Positions 10,958-21,215 of a stretch of DNA of 64,000 nt are shown here, one piece after another. The stretch is from Oikopleura dioica. Taxonomy: Eukaryota > Chordata > Appendicularia > Copelata > Oikopleuridae. The stretch is from the NCBI GenBank assembly GCA_907165135.1, contig OU015569.1, forward strand, positions 12,338,501-12,402,500, given 5' to 3'. The notes below the pieces were generated by a model, which saw nothing but the letters and a program-made list of their open reading frames with translations, had not been told where the DNA came from and did no database searches. The position numbers and the translations under genes were made by a program. The first letter of the stretch is position 1. The number at the start of each line of letters is the position of its first letter.

Positions 10958-11280
10958 AGCATGGTGACACCCTTAAAAATATCGGACATTTTTGATCTTA
11001 TTTTGAGAAGAAAAATAAGGGTGTCACTAGCTTAAAAACCGATTAAAAGAAACCTGAATTGGACTATTTTTAGTGGAGCTAGCTCAAATCTTAGTTGGTG
11101 AGACCCTTATTTTTTGCTCAAAATTAAGAGATTTCTTTAAAAATTAAGGGTGTCACAATGCTTCTTTTGAGCTAGCCCCGTCAAGTTTGAGTTATTTTTA
11201 AGCTTGTGAGACCCTTATTTGAAATAAGTTTTTCTTCCTTATCAAAAGCAAGCTCAATATTAATAAGGGTGTCATTATAA
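10958..11280. repeat. Three B hairpins in a row
   Basis: About 10958-11030 (GGTGACACCCTTA / TAAGGGTGTCACTAG), 11073-11180 (outer arms GAGCTAGCTCAAA / TTTTGAGCTAGCCC), and 11200-11280 (GAGACCCTTATTT / AATAAGGGTGTCAT). Confidence 0.8.
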
Positions 11281-11660
11281 TTAACCAAAGTAAAAAATTG
11301 AAGGAAATTAAGAAAAAAGAAAATCTAATAAAATTAAAAGTCTGGCCAATTTCCTCAAAAAATGCGAAAGTGTGAATATTTGTGTTTTGGCGAGTCGGGG
11401 ACACATTCTTTTTGTCGCTTTGCTGCGGTTTTTCGAATTGCTTGCTTGATTGAAATATTTCTTGTTACCTCAGTGGCGCTTTTTTGCTTTGTTAACGTGA
11501 GTGATTGGCAATTATCATAACACCGCCGGCTGCTGCTGCATACCCAAGTGCACCGTAATAACCCTCCTCCGCCAGATTTCCCCTGACGTGGACCAAAAAC
11601 ACCTGCTTTTCCAACAACTACTTTACCTTTTTCCTTTTCCTTTTACTTTTTGTCGCTATA
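11281..11660. other. No recognised feature
   Basis: Opposing short ORFs without motifs. Confidence 0.4.
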
Positions 11661-12045
11661 AGCTGGAAAACCTGTGTAGAGAACCTGAGTCAGGGTCTTG
11701 AAATCTTTTTATGTTCCAGTGAAGCTGCTACCCTGACTCAGGTTTTTACATAGGTTATTGACACTGCCCAGATTCTACTCGGCAAGAACCTGTGTAGAAA
11801 ACCTGAGTCAGGGTCTGGAAGATCTTTAGTGAAAAGCCGCGTACCTTTTTGTCTTCCAAAAAGATCTTCCAGACCCTGACTCAGGTTTTCTGCACAGGTT
11901 CTTGCCGAGCCCAGTCTGGGCTCAATAACCTGTGTAAAAACTGAGTCAGGGTAGCAGCTTCACTTGAATATAAAATTGATTTCAAGACCCTGAGTCAGGG
12001 TCCCTGACTCAGGTTTTACACAGGTTGCCGAGCCCTGTCAGCGAT
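11661..12045. repeat. Three A hairpins in tandem
   Basis: About 11665-11757, 11778-11913 (arms CTCGGCAAGAACCTGTG / CACAGGTTCTTGCCGAG, with a remnant AAAGCCGCGTAC of a C core) and 11917-12035, followed by a loose TCCTGACTCAGGTTT at 12047. Confidence 0.8.
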
Positions 12046-12510
12046 TCCTGACTCAGGTTTCTGCTCATTTAAAATTCCCATCTCATTTGGCGCCCATAAA
12101 AGGCGCCCCAAATGAGCCCAAATTTTGGGTAAACAAAATTAGAAGAAAAAAGAAAAAGAAGAAACGAAATTTCACCACGGTGAGAATTCTAAATGCGCGG
12201 CGCCTTCGCTTTCATTTCGTTCTCCATAAAAAGTAGCATTATCGCTCGTAAAATGGAATTGTTTCCGTTCAAACGCGGCTCATCCTCAATTCTCGCCAGC
12301 GCAGAAAAATGGGGGTCAGGCTCGGCTTAACTCGCGTCCCGCACAATAAATTTCGTTTACTCACGAATCGGGTCATGTGACGATTTCTTTTTAACGGCGA
12401 TTTGATGAGGCTGCTTTCGATAATTACTGTTGCCTTACTGAGCAAATTTGAAGAACAAATGAAAAATGATACTGACCGTTTTTAATGCTCAAAAATCAGC
12501 TACAGTAATT
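12046..12510. other. No recognised feature
   Basis: No supported ORF or repeat apart from the loose A fragment at its start. Confidence 0.45.
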
Positions 12511-12727
12511 CAGACTGTGCTCGACAACCTGTGAAGAAAACCTGAGTCAGGGTCTCGAAGAGCTAAAATGAAAAGCCGCGCAGCGGCTTCGCGAATATTA
12601 CCATTACGATCTATTAAAAATTCTAGCGAAGCCGCTGCGCGGCTTCGTTTTAAAAGCCGCTGCGCGGCTTTTCATTTTAGCTCTTTGAAACCCTGACTGA
12701 GGTTTTCTTCACAGGTTGCCGAGCCCA
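12511..12727. repeat. Family A hairpin carrying GCCGC core
   Basis: Ends GCTCGACAACCTGTGAAG and CTTCACAGGTTGCCGAGCCC. Core in the CAG/CTG variant, matched in both arms. Confidence 0.85.
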
Positions 12728-13035
12728 AGAACTCAAAGATCAAAATTTTTTTGATGAATTTCAGACAGTGACATCCTTAAGTTTTATCGCGCTCTTGAAA
12801 AAGGCCTTCAATAAAAGAATTGAGGAAAAAGCGTAAAATTGAATGATGGTTGTCGATTTCTGCACTAGTAGCTTGAGAGCGCGAAGTTGTTTGTCTAACC
12901 GAAAGTGAATGTAGAATTGACTAAACATTTCATGCCTTATTACTGCTCGTCACGTGACAATGCCTTCCGAAAACTCACCACCTTTTCATGTTCAACTAAC
13001 GATTCAAAAACTTTCTATTTCCCAGAAAAGCAGCT
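12728..13035. other. No recognised feature
   Basis: Only an isolated AGTGACATCCTTAAG arm of B type near 12768. Confidence 0.4.
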
Positions 13036-13400
13036 AATTAAGGGGGTAAACTTTCTTATTTCTATCCTGGTTTGAGTTTTTGGGATAAAAATAGTGTTGT
13101 CACACCCTTATTTTTTATAAGTTTAAGGGGGTAGCAATCAGTCATTAGATCAGTTAATTTTGCAAAATATTTAAAGATTTTACAAAGTGACACCCTTATT
13201 TTGCTAAGGAAAAATAAAGTCACGAAAATTTCAATACTGATAGCTATCCCCTTAAAATAACATATGGTAGCAAGCAACAAACAGACCAGTAAATTTTTTT
13301 ACTTGTTTAAAGATTTTACATAGTGACATCCTTATTTTTCTTAACAGAATAAAGTCGCGAAAATCTCAATACTGACAGCTATCCCCTTAAAGAATTCGGC
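13036..13400. repeat. B-family cluster with GGGGGTA and GGGGATAG variants
   Basis: Several arms alternate: TTAAGGGGGTAAAC, GTCACACCCTTATTT, TTAAGGGGGTAGC, AAGTGACACCCTTATTTTGC, GATAGCTATCCCCTTAA. The segment ending CTATCCCCTTAA appears twice (about 13180-13255 and 13310-13390) as a direct repeat. Confidence 0.75.
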
Positions 13401-13590
13401 AGAAAATAGCCATTTACTCCCTTAATTTATATCTTTCATGTTGAATTTTCGTCTCGAGTCAAGTTATCATGGTGACTCCCTTAAATATTTTTCATCAAAA
13501 CTTAAGGGATTCCCTCCCTTAACAACTTGTCTCGAGAAAGAAATTCAACATGAACTGTTAAGGGGGTAACTGGCAATTTTCAGCAGTAAA
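13399..13590. repeat. B-variant palindrome of about 190 bp
   Basis: Outer GCCATTTACTCCCTTAA pairs with TTAAGGGGGTAACTGGC. Then ATGTTGAATTTTCGTCTCGAG pairs with the segment around CTCGAGAAAGAAATTCAACAT. Inner arms are GACTCCCTTAAATA / TTAAGGGATTCCC. Confidence 0.8.
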
Positions 13591-13910
13591 CGTGGGAGAG
13601 GAGTAACAGGTATGCGAAATTCAAATATTTTGTGATTGTTCGGCTCTCGGAGAGTACTTTTGAAAAGTGGCTATTATTTAACCTATTTGACAGGCAAGTG
13701 GGCACGTGAACCTCCATTCTCGCCGATTGCCCTTTCGGGCGCTAATTTGCATTCTATTTGATTTCTTGCGGAAGTTAGACAGCACCTCAATTTTTGGCAA
13801 ATCGCCACAGTGAAAATAAGAACTTTTTACTAAAAATTTTATATTTCAAAAATATCAAAAGAAACTAACTAAAAAATTAAGGGGATAGACATCGATAATC
13901 GAATAATGCG
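13591..13910. other. No recognised feature
   Basis: Contains one TTAAGGGGATAGACATCG arm near 13877 with no nearby partner. Confidence 0.4.
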
Positions 13911-13911
13911 T

Positions 13912-14031
13912 AAAATCCTGACTTAGGCTTGGAAATCCTGACTCAGGGTAAGAAATCCTGACTCAGGATTAGAAATCCTGACTCAGGGTTAAAAATCCTG
14001 ACTCAGGGTTAGAAATCTTGACTCAGGATTC
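13912..14031. repeat. 20-bp tandem repeat made of an A arm, six units
   Basis: Six successive 20-bp units of the form AAATCCTGACTCAGGGTTAG, differing by a few bases. The unit is the conserved A-arm motif, so an arm of a hairpin element has been amplified in tandem. Confidence 0.85.
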
Positions 14032-14245
14032 CTGAGTCAGGAAAGCAAAATTGCCATCTTCAGCTAAATTTTGCGAAGGACCCTGACTCAGGATTTTAAA
14101 CAGGGTGACACTTGAGCTCGACACCCTGTGTAAAATCCTGAGTCAGGGTCCAAAAGAGCTTCGCAAAAATTTAGCTAAAAGATGGCAATTTTGGCGAAGC
14201 CGCTTTCCGGACCCTGACTCAGGATTTTAAACAGGGTGTCGAGCT
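14032..14245. repeat. Pair of A hairpins
   Basis: CCTGAGTCAGGAAAGC...GACCCTGACTCAGGATTTTA at about 14030-14105. A second hairpin at about 14110-14245 has ends GAGCTCGACACCCTGTG and its complement. Both loops contain the same ATTTAGCTAAAAGATGG-like piece in opposite orientation. Confidence 0.8.
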
Positions 14246-14875
14246 CAAATGTCAGAAGTAATAAAAAGGCGTTAAATAATGATTTTATAAATCTGTTTTT
14301 TGGCACCAGATTAGTAAAAACAAAAAGCTCTTGTTTAATATTGGTTGTAAATTAAAGTTGTAGCTGGCTGAAAGTAGCTAGGATTAAGGAGGTCACTTTC
14401 CGTTTGAGTGGGGAGGATGCGATTTTACGAGTAGCCAAGTAGCCAGCTGACGGAAGCGATTGCGTAACGGATTAGCCCGCATTATTTCCGGAAATCTTCT
14501 TCTCTTGACCTCGGCTCAGGCGATTGCCGGAAACTTCTCCACTCGATCAGTCGACCTTTTTTTGACTGACATCATCGTTGATTCTGATACAGATAACTTA
14601 CTATCATTGCCCCCCTTCTTGGTAGTATTTGAAAACAAGGGATTAAGATTCTAGAGCGCGAATAGTCGCCCTTCTCATGAGCGATTAAGGAGGGGATCAT
14701 GTTTTCTAAAATTGGATAAACGCGAATTTCTAATTTGGCAATAATAAAATCTTTTCCCAGACAATTTGAAAAATAAAGATTAACTAACCATTTCTCCTGT
14801 AACAGTTCGTGTTAATCTATACAAGATTTTCAGCTAAAAATTATAATGATTCCATAATAGTCGAAAAAATTAAGG
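14246..14875. other. No recognised feature
   Basis: A 64-codon open frame at 14460-14654 starts from TTG and has no motif. Confidence 0.4.
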
Positions 14876-15135
14876 GAATAGGGCCCTAAATTGTCGATTT
14901 TCATAATAAAAATTATAAGAAAAATCGACAATTTAGGGGGTGGTGCCAGGAACCGACATAAAAATCGACAAATTTTGCGTGGGCAGCTGATTGGCTGGTT
15001 AGCCGAATCCAGGGTTCTGATTGGTAGAAAATTTCTACGCAAAATTTGTCGATTTTTTTGTCGGTTCCTGACACCCCTAAATTGTCGATTTTCTTAAAAT
15101 TTTTATTCTAAAAATCGACAATTTAGGGCTCTTCT
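14876..15135. mobile_element. Family E element nested between two small hairpins
   Basis: The core (about 14941-15075) has ends GGTGCCAGGAACCGACAT / GTCGGTTCCTGACACC, then GACAAATTTTGCGTGG arms around GCTGATTGGCTG and CTGATTGG. On either side lies a copy of the same hairpin, CCCTAAATTGTCGATTTT paired with AAAATCGACAATTTAGGG, making the whole block symmetrical. Confidence 0.8.
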
Positions 15136-15594
15136 TCCAAATTTTTTCGATTTTTTCGATTCACGATGATTTGAGACGAGAATCTAAGCTAGATGGTCTG
15201 TTATTTTGAAAGTGGATTATTCAACAATTCGGATTTATTCTTCAAATCCGAAAATAGCCGCCCTTGATTTGAGAAAAAAGGGTTCAGCTGGTTCTTGAGT
15301 GGAATTTCGCGCTGCTTTGGCGGCGTCTTTCGAACGTGAATAGGTAGTAATTGTATTATCCACGTCGTCGGCATCACGATTTCACGCATGTGCGATGGGA
15401 CAAGCGTCAACTTTTTCGCGCTTTTAGAAAAAACGGAGATGGCCGCGTAATCATTAGCAGATATTCCTTTTCGTTAATTTTTAAACAAGACGGCATCAAT
15501 AATCATTATTCCTCTCCAAAGCAGCGGCGAATTGGATCCTTCCGAAAAACTCGCATAATTGAAGAATCATAATTTTTCAGCGGCTTATTCTTCA
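15136..15594. other. No recognised feature
   Basis: Opposing ORFs at 15201-15410 and 15351-15572 overlap and carry no motif. Confidence 0.4.
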
Positions 15595-15795
15595 AAAGTT
15601 AAGATAGTGACACCTTTATTTTAAATTAACCAAAAGCCCGAATTTAAAATAAGGGTGTCACTAATTTAACTCTTGACGAACAGCTCTTGAAAATGAAAAA
15701 AGAAGAAGCCGAGCAAAATGGTGACACCCTTATTTTCAATTTTGGCTTTCTTTTGGCAAATTTGAAATAAGGGTGTCACTATTTTAACTCCAGAC
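15595..15795. repeat. Two B hairpins
   Basis: About 15597-15672 (AGTTAAGATAGTGACACC / GGTGTCACTAATTTAACT) and 15715-15790 (AAAATGGTGACACCCTTATT / AATAAGGGTGTCACTATTTT). Confidence 0.85.
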
Positions 15796-16627
15796 AAAGA
15801 GCTCTTGAAAATAAATATTTAGTTGTTGCTAGAATTTGCCATTTGATTGACAGTAGATTCAGTACATCTGAATCTGTAGATAAGAAATCAAAATAAATTT
15901 GAGGAATGAGTTTTATTGCCGAAAATAGTATCGCGATAAAAATGAAAATTGAGCAAGGTCACGTGAAGGAATTGATCGATCGAGCTGGGTGGTCGAATTT
16001 ATGATGAATTCGTAAAACGCGTCGATTTATCTTCATTCGCCGTATTCCGAAAGGGCCAAGGTTGCCTCTAATTAACTTTTTTCCATCGTAAAATATTTTC
16101 TTGTTGCTTTTTTGAAATATTCATTTGCGCCCGTTTTCTCACTCCCATCCATCATAATTCGCTGCCTCGTAATAGAATTAGTCGATGAGCACGACTAAAT
16201 CAAACGCGGGAATTTTTAGCTTGAGCATGAATCACTTCTTTTATTATTTTATTCATCACGTGATTAGCTTCAGAAATTTTTACTTAATAATTTTTGTGGA
16301 GAAATAAAAGACATTTTCTTCGGATAGAATGAAAATCGAATTAATGCGGTGTATCACCTTAAATTTCTATAAATTAACAGTCGAGTGAGCATTTGGCGGT
16401 AGCAGAAGGCGAGCCGGGTTAACTTGATTATCCGAAATGGAGCTTTGATCGTCTCTTTTTCGAAAATAAAATTATCTTTTTGATCAAATTTATTTCGCTC
16501 TGCTGGGGTCAACCATAAACTAAGCCAAATACCCCGTTTTGGAAATTGCAAAGTGAGCATTTTAGACTTTCCGAAGAATTTTTAACAGATCAGTTCAAAA
16601 AAATTCCTAAATATATAATTTGAGCAT
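15796..16627. other. No recognised feature
   Basis: Over 800 bp of low-GC sequence. A 68-codon reverse ORF at 16354-16560 has no motif. Confidence 0.4.
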
Positions 16628-16976
16628 TTTTGCCCAAATTTTTGGTCTAAACTAAACCCTAACCCGAACATAAGAATTCCATAATTTAAGGGTATACCAT
16701 CCTTCGTGAGGAATATGAAAAATTTTAAAGCAAAGTGTACCCTTAAATTATGAAATTATGATGCTAGGGTGAGGGTTTAGTTTTGACCAAAAATTTGGGC
16801 TAACCTATTTTCCCCAAATTTTTGGCCAAAACAAAGCCCTAACCCGCACATAAGAATACCTTTCTTTATAAGTAATATGAAAAATTTTAAAGTTCCTGAA
16901 AAAGCAAGGTATACCCTTAAATTATCGAACTCCTATGTTCGGGTTAGGGTTCATTTTTGACCAAAAATTTGGGCTA
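16628..16976. repeat. Twin hairpin elements with AAACCCTAACCC arms
   Basis: Two direct copies (about 16628-16797 and 16806-16976). Each has ends GCCCAAATTTTTGG / CCAAAAATTTGGGC, then a CCCTAACCC / GGGTTAGGG-like pair, then ATTTAAGGGTATACC / GTATACCCTTAAAT. Both loops contain AATATGAAAAATTTTAAAG, so they are tandem copies. CCCTAACCC occurs only once per arm, so this is not telomeric repeat. Confidence 0.8.
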
Positions 16977-17396
16977 AAAGCTCATAAGTTCATTTTTCTC
17001 TTAACTTCGGTTTTAAATTGGTTTAGAAATATCAGCGTCGCCAGAAAATGCGCTGGCGGGAGTGGAAGGTGGGATTTGGCGGTTTCTGGAATTTCATATT
17101 TTCGGCGATAAGCGGAATCAGTCCCAATTAACGTGCCTCAGATTTTTTAGAGGATACTCGAAGTCGCATTTCTCGCCACGCTGCCAGCAAGAAACAAAAG
17201 AAAGAAAAAGTGACAATTGCGGAGCCGCATTCCTCCCACCAAATGCAACAACTTCCGGAGAGCGACTTTGAGAGCGCTGCGCTGCAAATTACAAAATCGA
17301 CTATTTCAAAAATTCTCTAATTGCCGCTTTTAAAACATCTTCGAGACCCTTATGTCTTTGTCAATCAAGTTTACCTCTTTTGACATAATTTCTCGG
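16977..17396. other. No recognised feature
   Basis: A 69-codon forward ORF at 17062-17271 without motif. Confidence 0.4.
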
Positions 17397-17683
17397 CGAC
17401 CAGTGTCGAAACCTGAGTCAGGGCCCGAAAAGATCGCGGCTTTGTATCATTTATCTTTCAGGGCCCTGACTCAGGTTTCTACATAGGTTTTCCTTGACGG
17501 ACCTATTTGGAAACCTGAGTCAGGACCCTGAAAATCGATAATTGAAAGTCGACTCAGGTTTCCAAACAGGTCCGTCAAGGAAAACCTGTGTAAAAACCTG
17601 AGTCAGGGCCCTGAAAGATAAGTGACACAAAGTCGCGATCTTTTCGGGCCCTGACTCAGGCTTCGACACAGGTTGCCGAGAAA
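17397..17683. repeat. Nested family A palindrome (A inside A)
   Basis: The outer hairpin's arms are themselves full A hairpins in opposite orientation, around a central A hairpin at about 17490-17580 with arms ACGGACCT and AGGTCCGT. Internal pieces such as GATCGCGGCTTTGT / ACAAAGTCGCGATC also pair across the centre. Confidence 0.85.
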
Positions 17684-18349
17684 TTATCTCAAAAGAGGAG
17701 CACTTCTGCATGAGAAACTGTCGCGGCCCGTGTTTGGTACTAAAGTTGACAGCTTGTTAAAAAAGCCCACGTTGGGGTCAAAAGGGGGATTACAACTCAA
17801 GTTGAACCCAGGCGAGACCTCCACGGAGGTCAACAAACACCAAAAAGAAACATTGCCGCTCTAAATGACGCTTTTTATTTCGAATAATATTTCGAATTCT
17901 TTGAAGAAATTTTTCCTCCTAAGTTAACATTGTGACACCCTTATTTTTTTGACCGAAAATTAGTTGAAATTCAGAGTCATCTTTTGGCTTGTTAAAATTC
18001 GAAGCTTTCAAGTTGAAGGTGCTCGTTGGCTCGGCTGGAAGTGGCACAGGTTGCGGCCTCATTTTGCCTTGTCGAATTGATTAGAGATTGCTTTTGATTT
18101 TGGAGGATCAGCTTGAGCGTGAAATGGGCGACTTTGATGAGTTGAAAAGAGTAAAAATGGGTTTTGTCCAAATCCGAACAGTTATCGAGTTTCTGTCAAC
18201 ATTTTGCATCTTTTATTCATAAGCTACAATTTCAACCCTCTCCAGCTCGAGCAGCTGAAATATAGACCCTCATTGATTTTTTTAAAAGAATCAAGGTCTT
18301 CGCTATTTTTGAAGAACTAAAAGAACCTCTCAAAAGCCAATTTTCAATG
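17684..18349. other. No recognised feature apart from a solo B arm
   Basis: AGTTAACATTGTGACACCC at about 17921-17939 is a single B arm. A 63-codon ORF before it has no motif. Confidence 0.45.
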
Positions 18350-18720
18350 ATATAAAATAAGGGTGTCACTATGTTAATTCTTGTACAAATGATGATTTGC
18401 CACGAGATATATAATATAAGGGGATAGACATCCTTAGCTTTATTTTTCAGGATTTTCCCTCAATTTAATACAGTGACACCCTTATTTTTATTCAAAATAA
18501 AGATTTGACCAGAAAAATTAAGGGTGTCTTAAGAATATATCATATATTAAATGATCATATAATAAAGGATATATTCTTGAGACACCCTTATTTTTTCTGG
18601 TAAAATCTTTATTTTGAGTCGAAAAATAAGGGTGTCACTGTATTAAATTGAGGGGAAAATTCTGAAAAAGTAAATTTAAGGATGTCTATCCCCTTAAACA
18701 CTATCAATCGCATTTTTTCT
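18350..18720. repeat. Triple-nested B palindrome
   Basis: Outer pair TAAGGGGATAGACATCCTTA / TAAGGATGTCTATCCCCTTA (about 18418-18697). Middle pair CAGTGACACCCTTATTTTT and its complement (18473-18643). Inner pair AAGGGTGTCTTAAGAATATA / ATATTCTTGAGACACCCTT (18519-18587). Each layer carries a different variant of the B end. A solo AAGGGTGTCACTATGTTAAT arm precedes it near 18358. Confidence 0.9.
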
Positions 18721-19185
18721 TGTTTAATCAGAATAAGCTTTTTGATAATAATTCGAGCTGCGAATTTTCTCGTAGCTTAGTGGGTTAAGAAAGGAACTAG
18801 TTTTGTGATTTCGGCTTAAGGGGTGGCAAAGCACGCGAGTGGCGATTTATTAAAATTTCTTCGAGGTTTAACCTTGCTTGCCCTTGATCGCGCTTGAAAA
18901 ACGATCGACCCCGGGGTCGCCAAATGCGCTAAACAGCGCGATTATCGCGATTTTAAGAAAACATAATTATTTTCAAAAGAAGGAGCAGCTGAATTTGCTC
19001 AATTCAAGTGCCAAGAATACAGATTAGCATTTTATTCACAACTTTCGAAGGCGACTCAAGCACCCACTTTTCAAATTTGAGAATTCCCAGCAATAATACT
19101 GCCAAAATACTCGAATTGCTGAATTCTTAAATCACCATTTTGTTTTACCGCTATTGGCTCTAGAATTTGCGCTTTGTACAGGCAG
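18721..19185. other. No recognised feature
   Basis: No ORF or repeat that I can support. Confidence 0.45.
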
Positions 19186-19460
19186 ATGGGCTCAGAAACC
19201 TGTGTATTAAACCTGAGTCAGGGTCCATTTCACCTCTTTAGGACTCAGGAAAATTTGACAAAGTCGATACTCTTTTCAGGCCTGAGCTAGATTAAGGGGT
19301 AGCCTAGGCTCAGCAACTTGTATAAAAAACCTGAGTCAGGGTCCTTAATAGGTTAAATAGACCCTGACTCAGGTTTTTTATACAAATTGCCGAGCACAGG
19401 ATACCCCCTTAATCCGGCTTTGGCCTGAAGAAGAGTATCGATTTTGACAAATTTTCTCTA
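19186..19460. repeat. A-in-B composite, mirrored relative to 1-240
   Basis: A partial A hairpin (from GGGCTCAGAAACCTGTG) adjoins a palindrome whose arms run AAAATTTGACAAAGTCGATA, then TTAAGGGGTAGCCTAGGC, then the A arm, and back. Same order of parts as at the start of the window, in opposite orientation. Confidence 0.85.
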
Positions 19461-20094
19461 GAAAAAGAGACAAACACCATAAATGAGTCTAAGCAAACTC
19501 GCATTTGAATTTTACCGTTTCAATTTAAAATCGTAAAAGATACCTATCCGATACTAAATCGTCGTAATTTGGTCTACGTAAAAATATAATGATAAATAAT
19601 GACAAAATAAATAATCGAACAAACTGGGCTGCAAAAAGCGCTGAAAATCCTAAAGCGCTCTTTTTTGATTAAAATTTGAGAAAATGTAAATAAGGGTTTC
19701 CTCGAAGATAGAGCCGATCTCGTTCGGCAAGAAGGGGCGTCCTCGGGATGCATTTCCGCCTTCCGCTTGGGCACTTGAAGAGATAATGGAGCATCCCATT
19801 ATTTAAAAAGAGAGGAAACAAACCGGTTAATCCTAAACCCAACTCTTCATCCGAATTTTTTATTTACAGTCGTGGAGTTCTTCTGTTTTAGATTTGGTCG
19901 ATTACCTGAGATTCAAATTCAATCAGGAATGTGTCTCTAGAATCAGAGGGCGGAGTCGGAAGAGCATTAATTAGGAGCGAAGAGGAGAAATAATTGATTC
20001 AGAAATGAGAAATTAAGGGTATCCGGGATACCGTATCCCGAACGATCGGATTCTTTCGAACGAGTCCTCCTTAATTTTCATCCATTTTTATTCT
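19461..20094. other. No recognised feature
   Basis: A small perfect hairpin GGGATACCGTATCCC sits near 20024-20038. Otherwise nothing recognised. Confidence 0.4.
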
Positions 20095-20150
20095 AGAATG
20101 ATTCTAGAATCTAGACTCTAGAGTCTAGATTGATTCTAGAGCCTTGAATT
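20095..20150. repeat. CTAGA-rich simple palindromic run
   Basis: Successive TCTAGAATCTAGACTCTAGA-type units, the same sequence type as the core of the element at 622-905, followed by a TTTACCCCTTAA end that the 622-905 element also has. Confidence 0.7.
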
Positions 20151-20635
20151 TACCCCTTAATAAATTGGGAAAATTCACTGTTGACACCCTTAATTTTAAA
20201 CAAGAAAAATTCAGGTTTCTTAATTTTTTTCAAACAAAAAATAAAACTGACGCGCGTTTATTTATTCCCCGTCAACAGTAATTAATCATCGCTAACGATG
20301 ATTTCTCGTTTTTTCGTTTTTTTTTCGTTTTCGGAATTTAAAATTTATGTTTTGTTTGATTTGGGATGATTTCGAATTCGCATTTGTGAGTGTCTGGCTT
20401 TGTTCGCGCTGAGAATAATTTGGAAACGGAAGCGCCTCGATTCCAAAATTCAAAAGAAAACGACGATTATTCTCAAGAAAGCAAATACGCCCATCTGACG
20501 CCTCTGTATCTACTGTAGCCTCCTTTTTACCATTGTCTTTTTAGTTTGACTCTTTGCTCATCTGGTTTTCTAGCAGAAGAATTTTTTGCTCGTTTCTTGT
20601 GTCGGCTCAGAAATCTGCGCAGAAAAACCGGGCGA
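20151..20635. other. No recognised feature
   Basis: One B arm (GTTGACACCCTTAATT) near 20180. Otherwise nothing. Confidence 0.4.
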
Positions 20636-21135
20636 CACTGGGAATGTCGCCGAATGTCGCTGAATGTCGCTGAATGTCGCCACTCATTTTTAAAAACAGA
20701 ATTTTCTTTCAAAATGCCTGTATTTTTAAGAAAAAGTGGTGACATTCGGCGACATTCAACAAGATTTAGCGACATAGGCGACATTCAACGACATTCGGCG
20801 ACATTCAGCGACATTCGGCGACATCCAACGACATTCGGCGACATTCAGCGACATTCGGCAACATTCATCGACATTCGGCGACATCCAACGACATTCGGCG
20901 ACATCCAACGACATTCGGCAACATCCAACGACATTCGGCAACATTCATCGACATTCGGCGACATCCAACGACATTCGGCGACATCCAACGACATTCAGCA
21001 ACATGCAACGATATTCGGCGACATTTGGCGACATTCGGCGACATTCGGCGACATTCTGTGACATCCAACGACATTCGGCAACATTCAAGGACATTCGGCG
21101 AAACTCGGCGACATTCGGCGACGTTTGGCGACTTT
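20636..21135. repeat. 10-bp minisatellite with an inverted cap
   Basis: The main array (about 20740-21135) consists of 10-bp units alternating ACATTCGGCG, ACATCCAACG, ACATTCAGCG and ACATTCATCG, with a higher-order order of two to six units. About four units in opposite orientation (GAATGTCGCC type, 20640-20683) lie before a 55-bp spacer that is itself inverted-repeat-like (TTTTTAAAAACAG / CTGTATTTTTAAG). The DNA is open in several frames on both strands (for example 20546-21061 + and 20865-21263 -). A 10-bp unit free of stops explains this, and these are not called as genes. Confidence 0.9.
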
Positions 21136-21137
21136 CC

Positions 21138-21215
21138 CAGGGCGCCCCGAAAAACCTGAGTCAGGGTTTTCCGAAAGGGCTTAAATAAATTTTGACTCAG
21201 GTTTTCGCACGTAGG
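21138..21215. repeat. Short A fragment
   Basis: CCTGAGTCAGGGTTTTCCG and the complement ATTTTGACTCAGGTTTTCG abut the end of the minisatellite. Confidence 0.7.

Noticed and set aside
16628-16976. Telomere-like CCCTAACCC words
   Set aside because: One unit per hairpin arm, as part of the element's inverted repeat. No tandem TTAGGG array.
20636-21135. Regular short repeats that might suggest a CRISPR array
   Set aside because: Units are 10 bp with no unique spacers, there are no cas genes, and the window is clearly eukaryotic.
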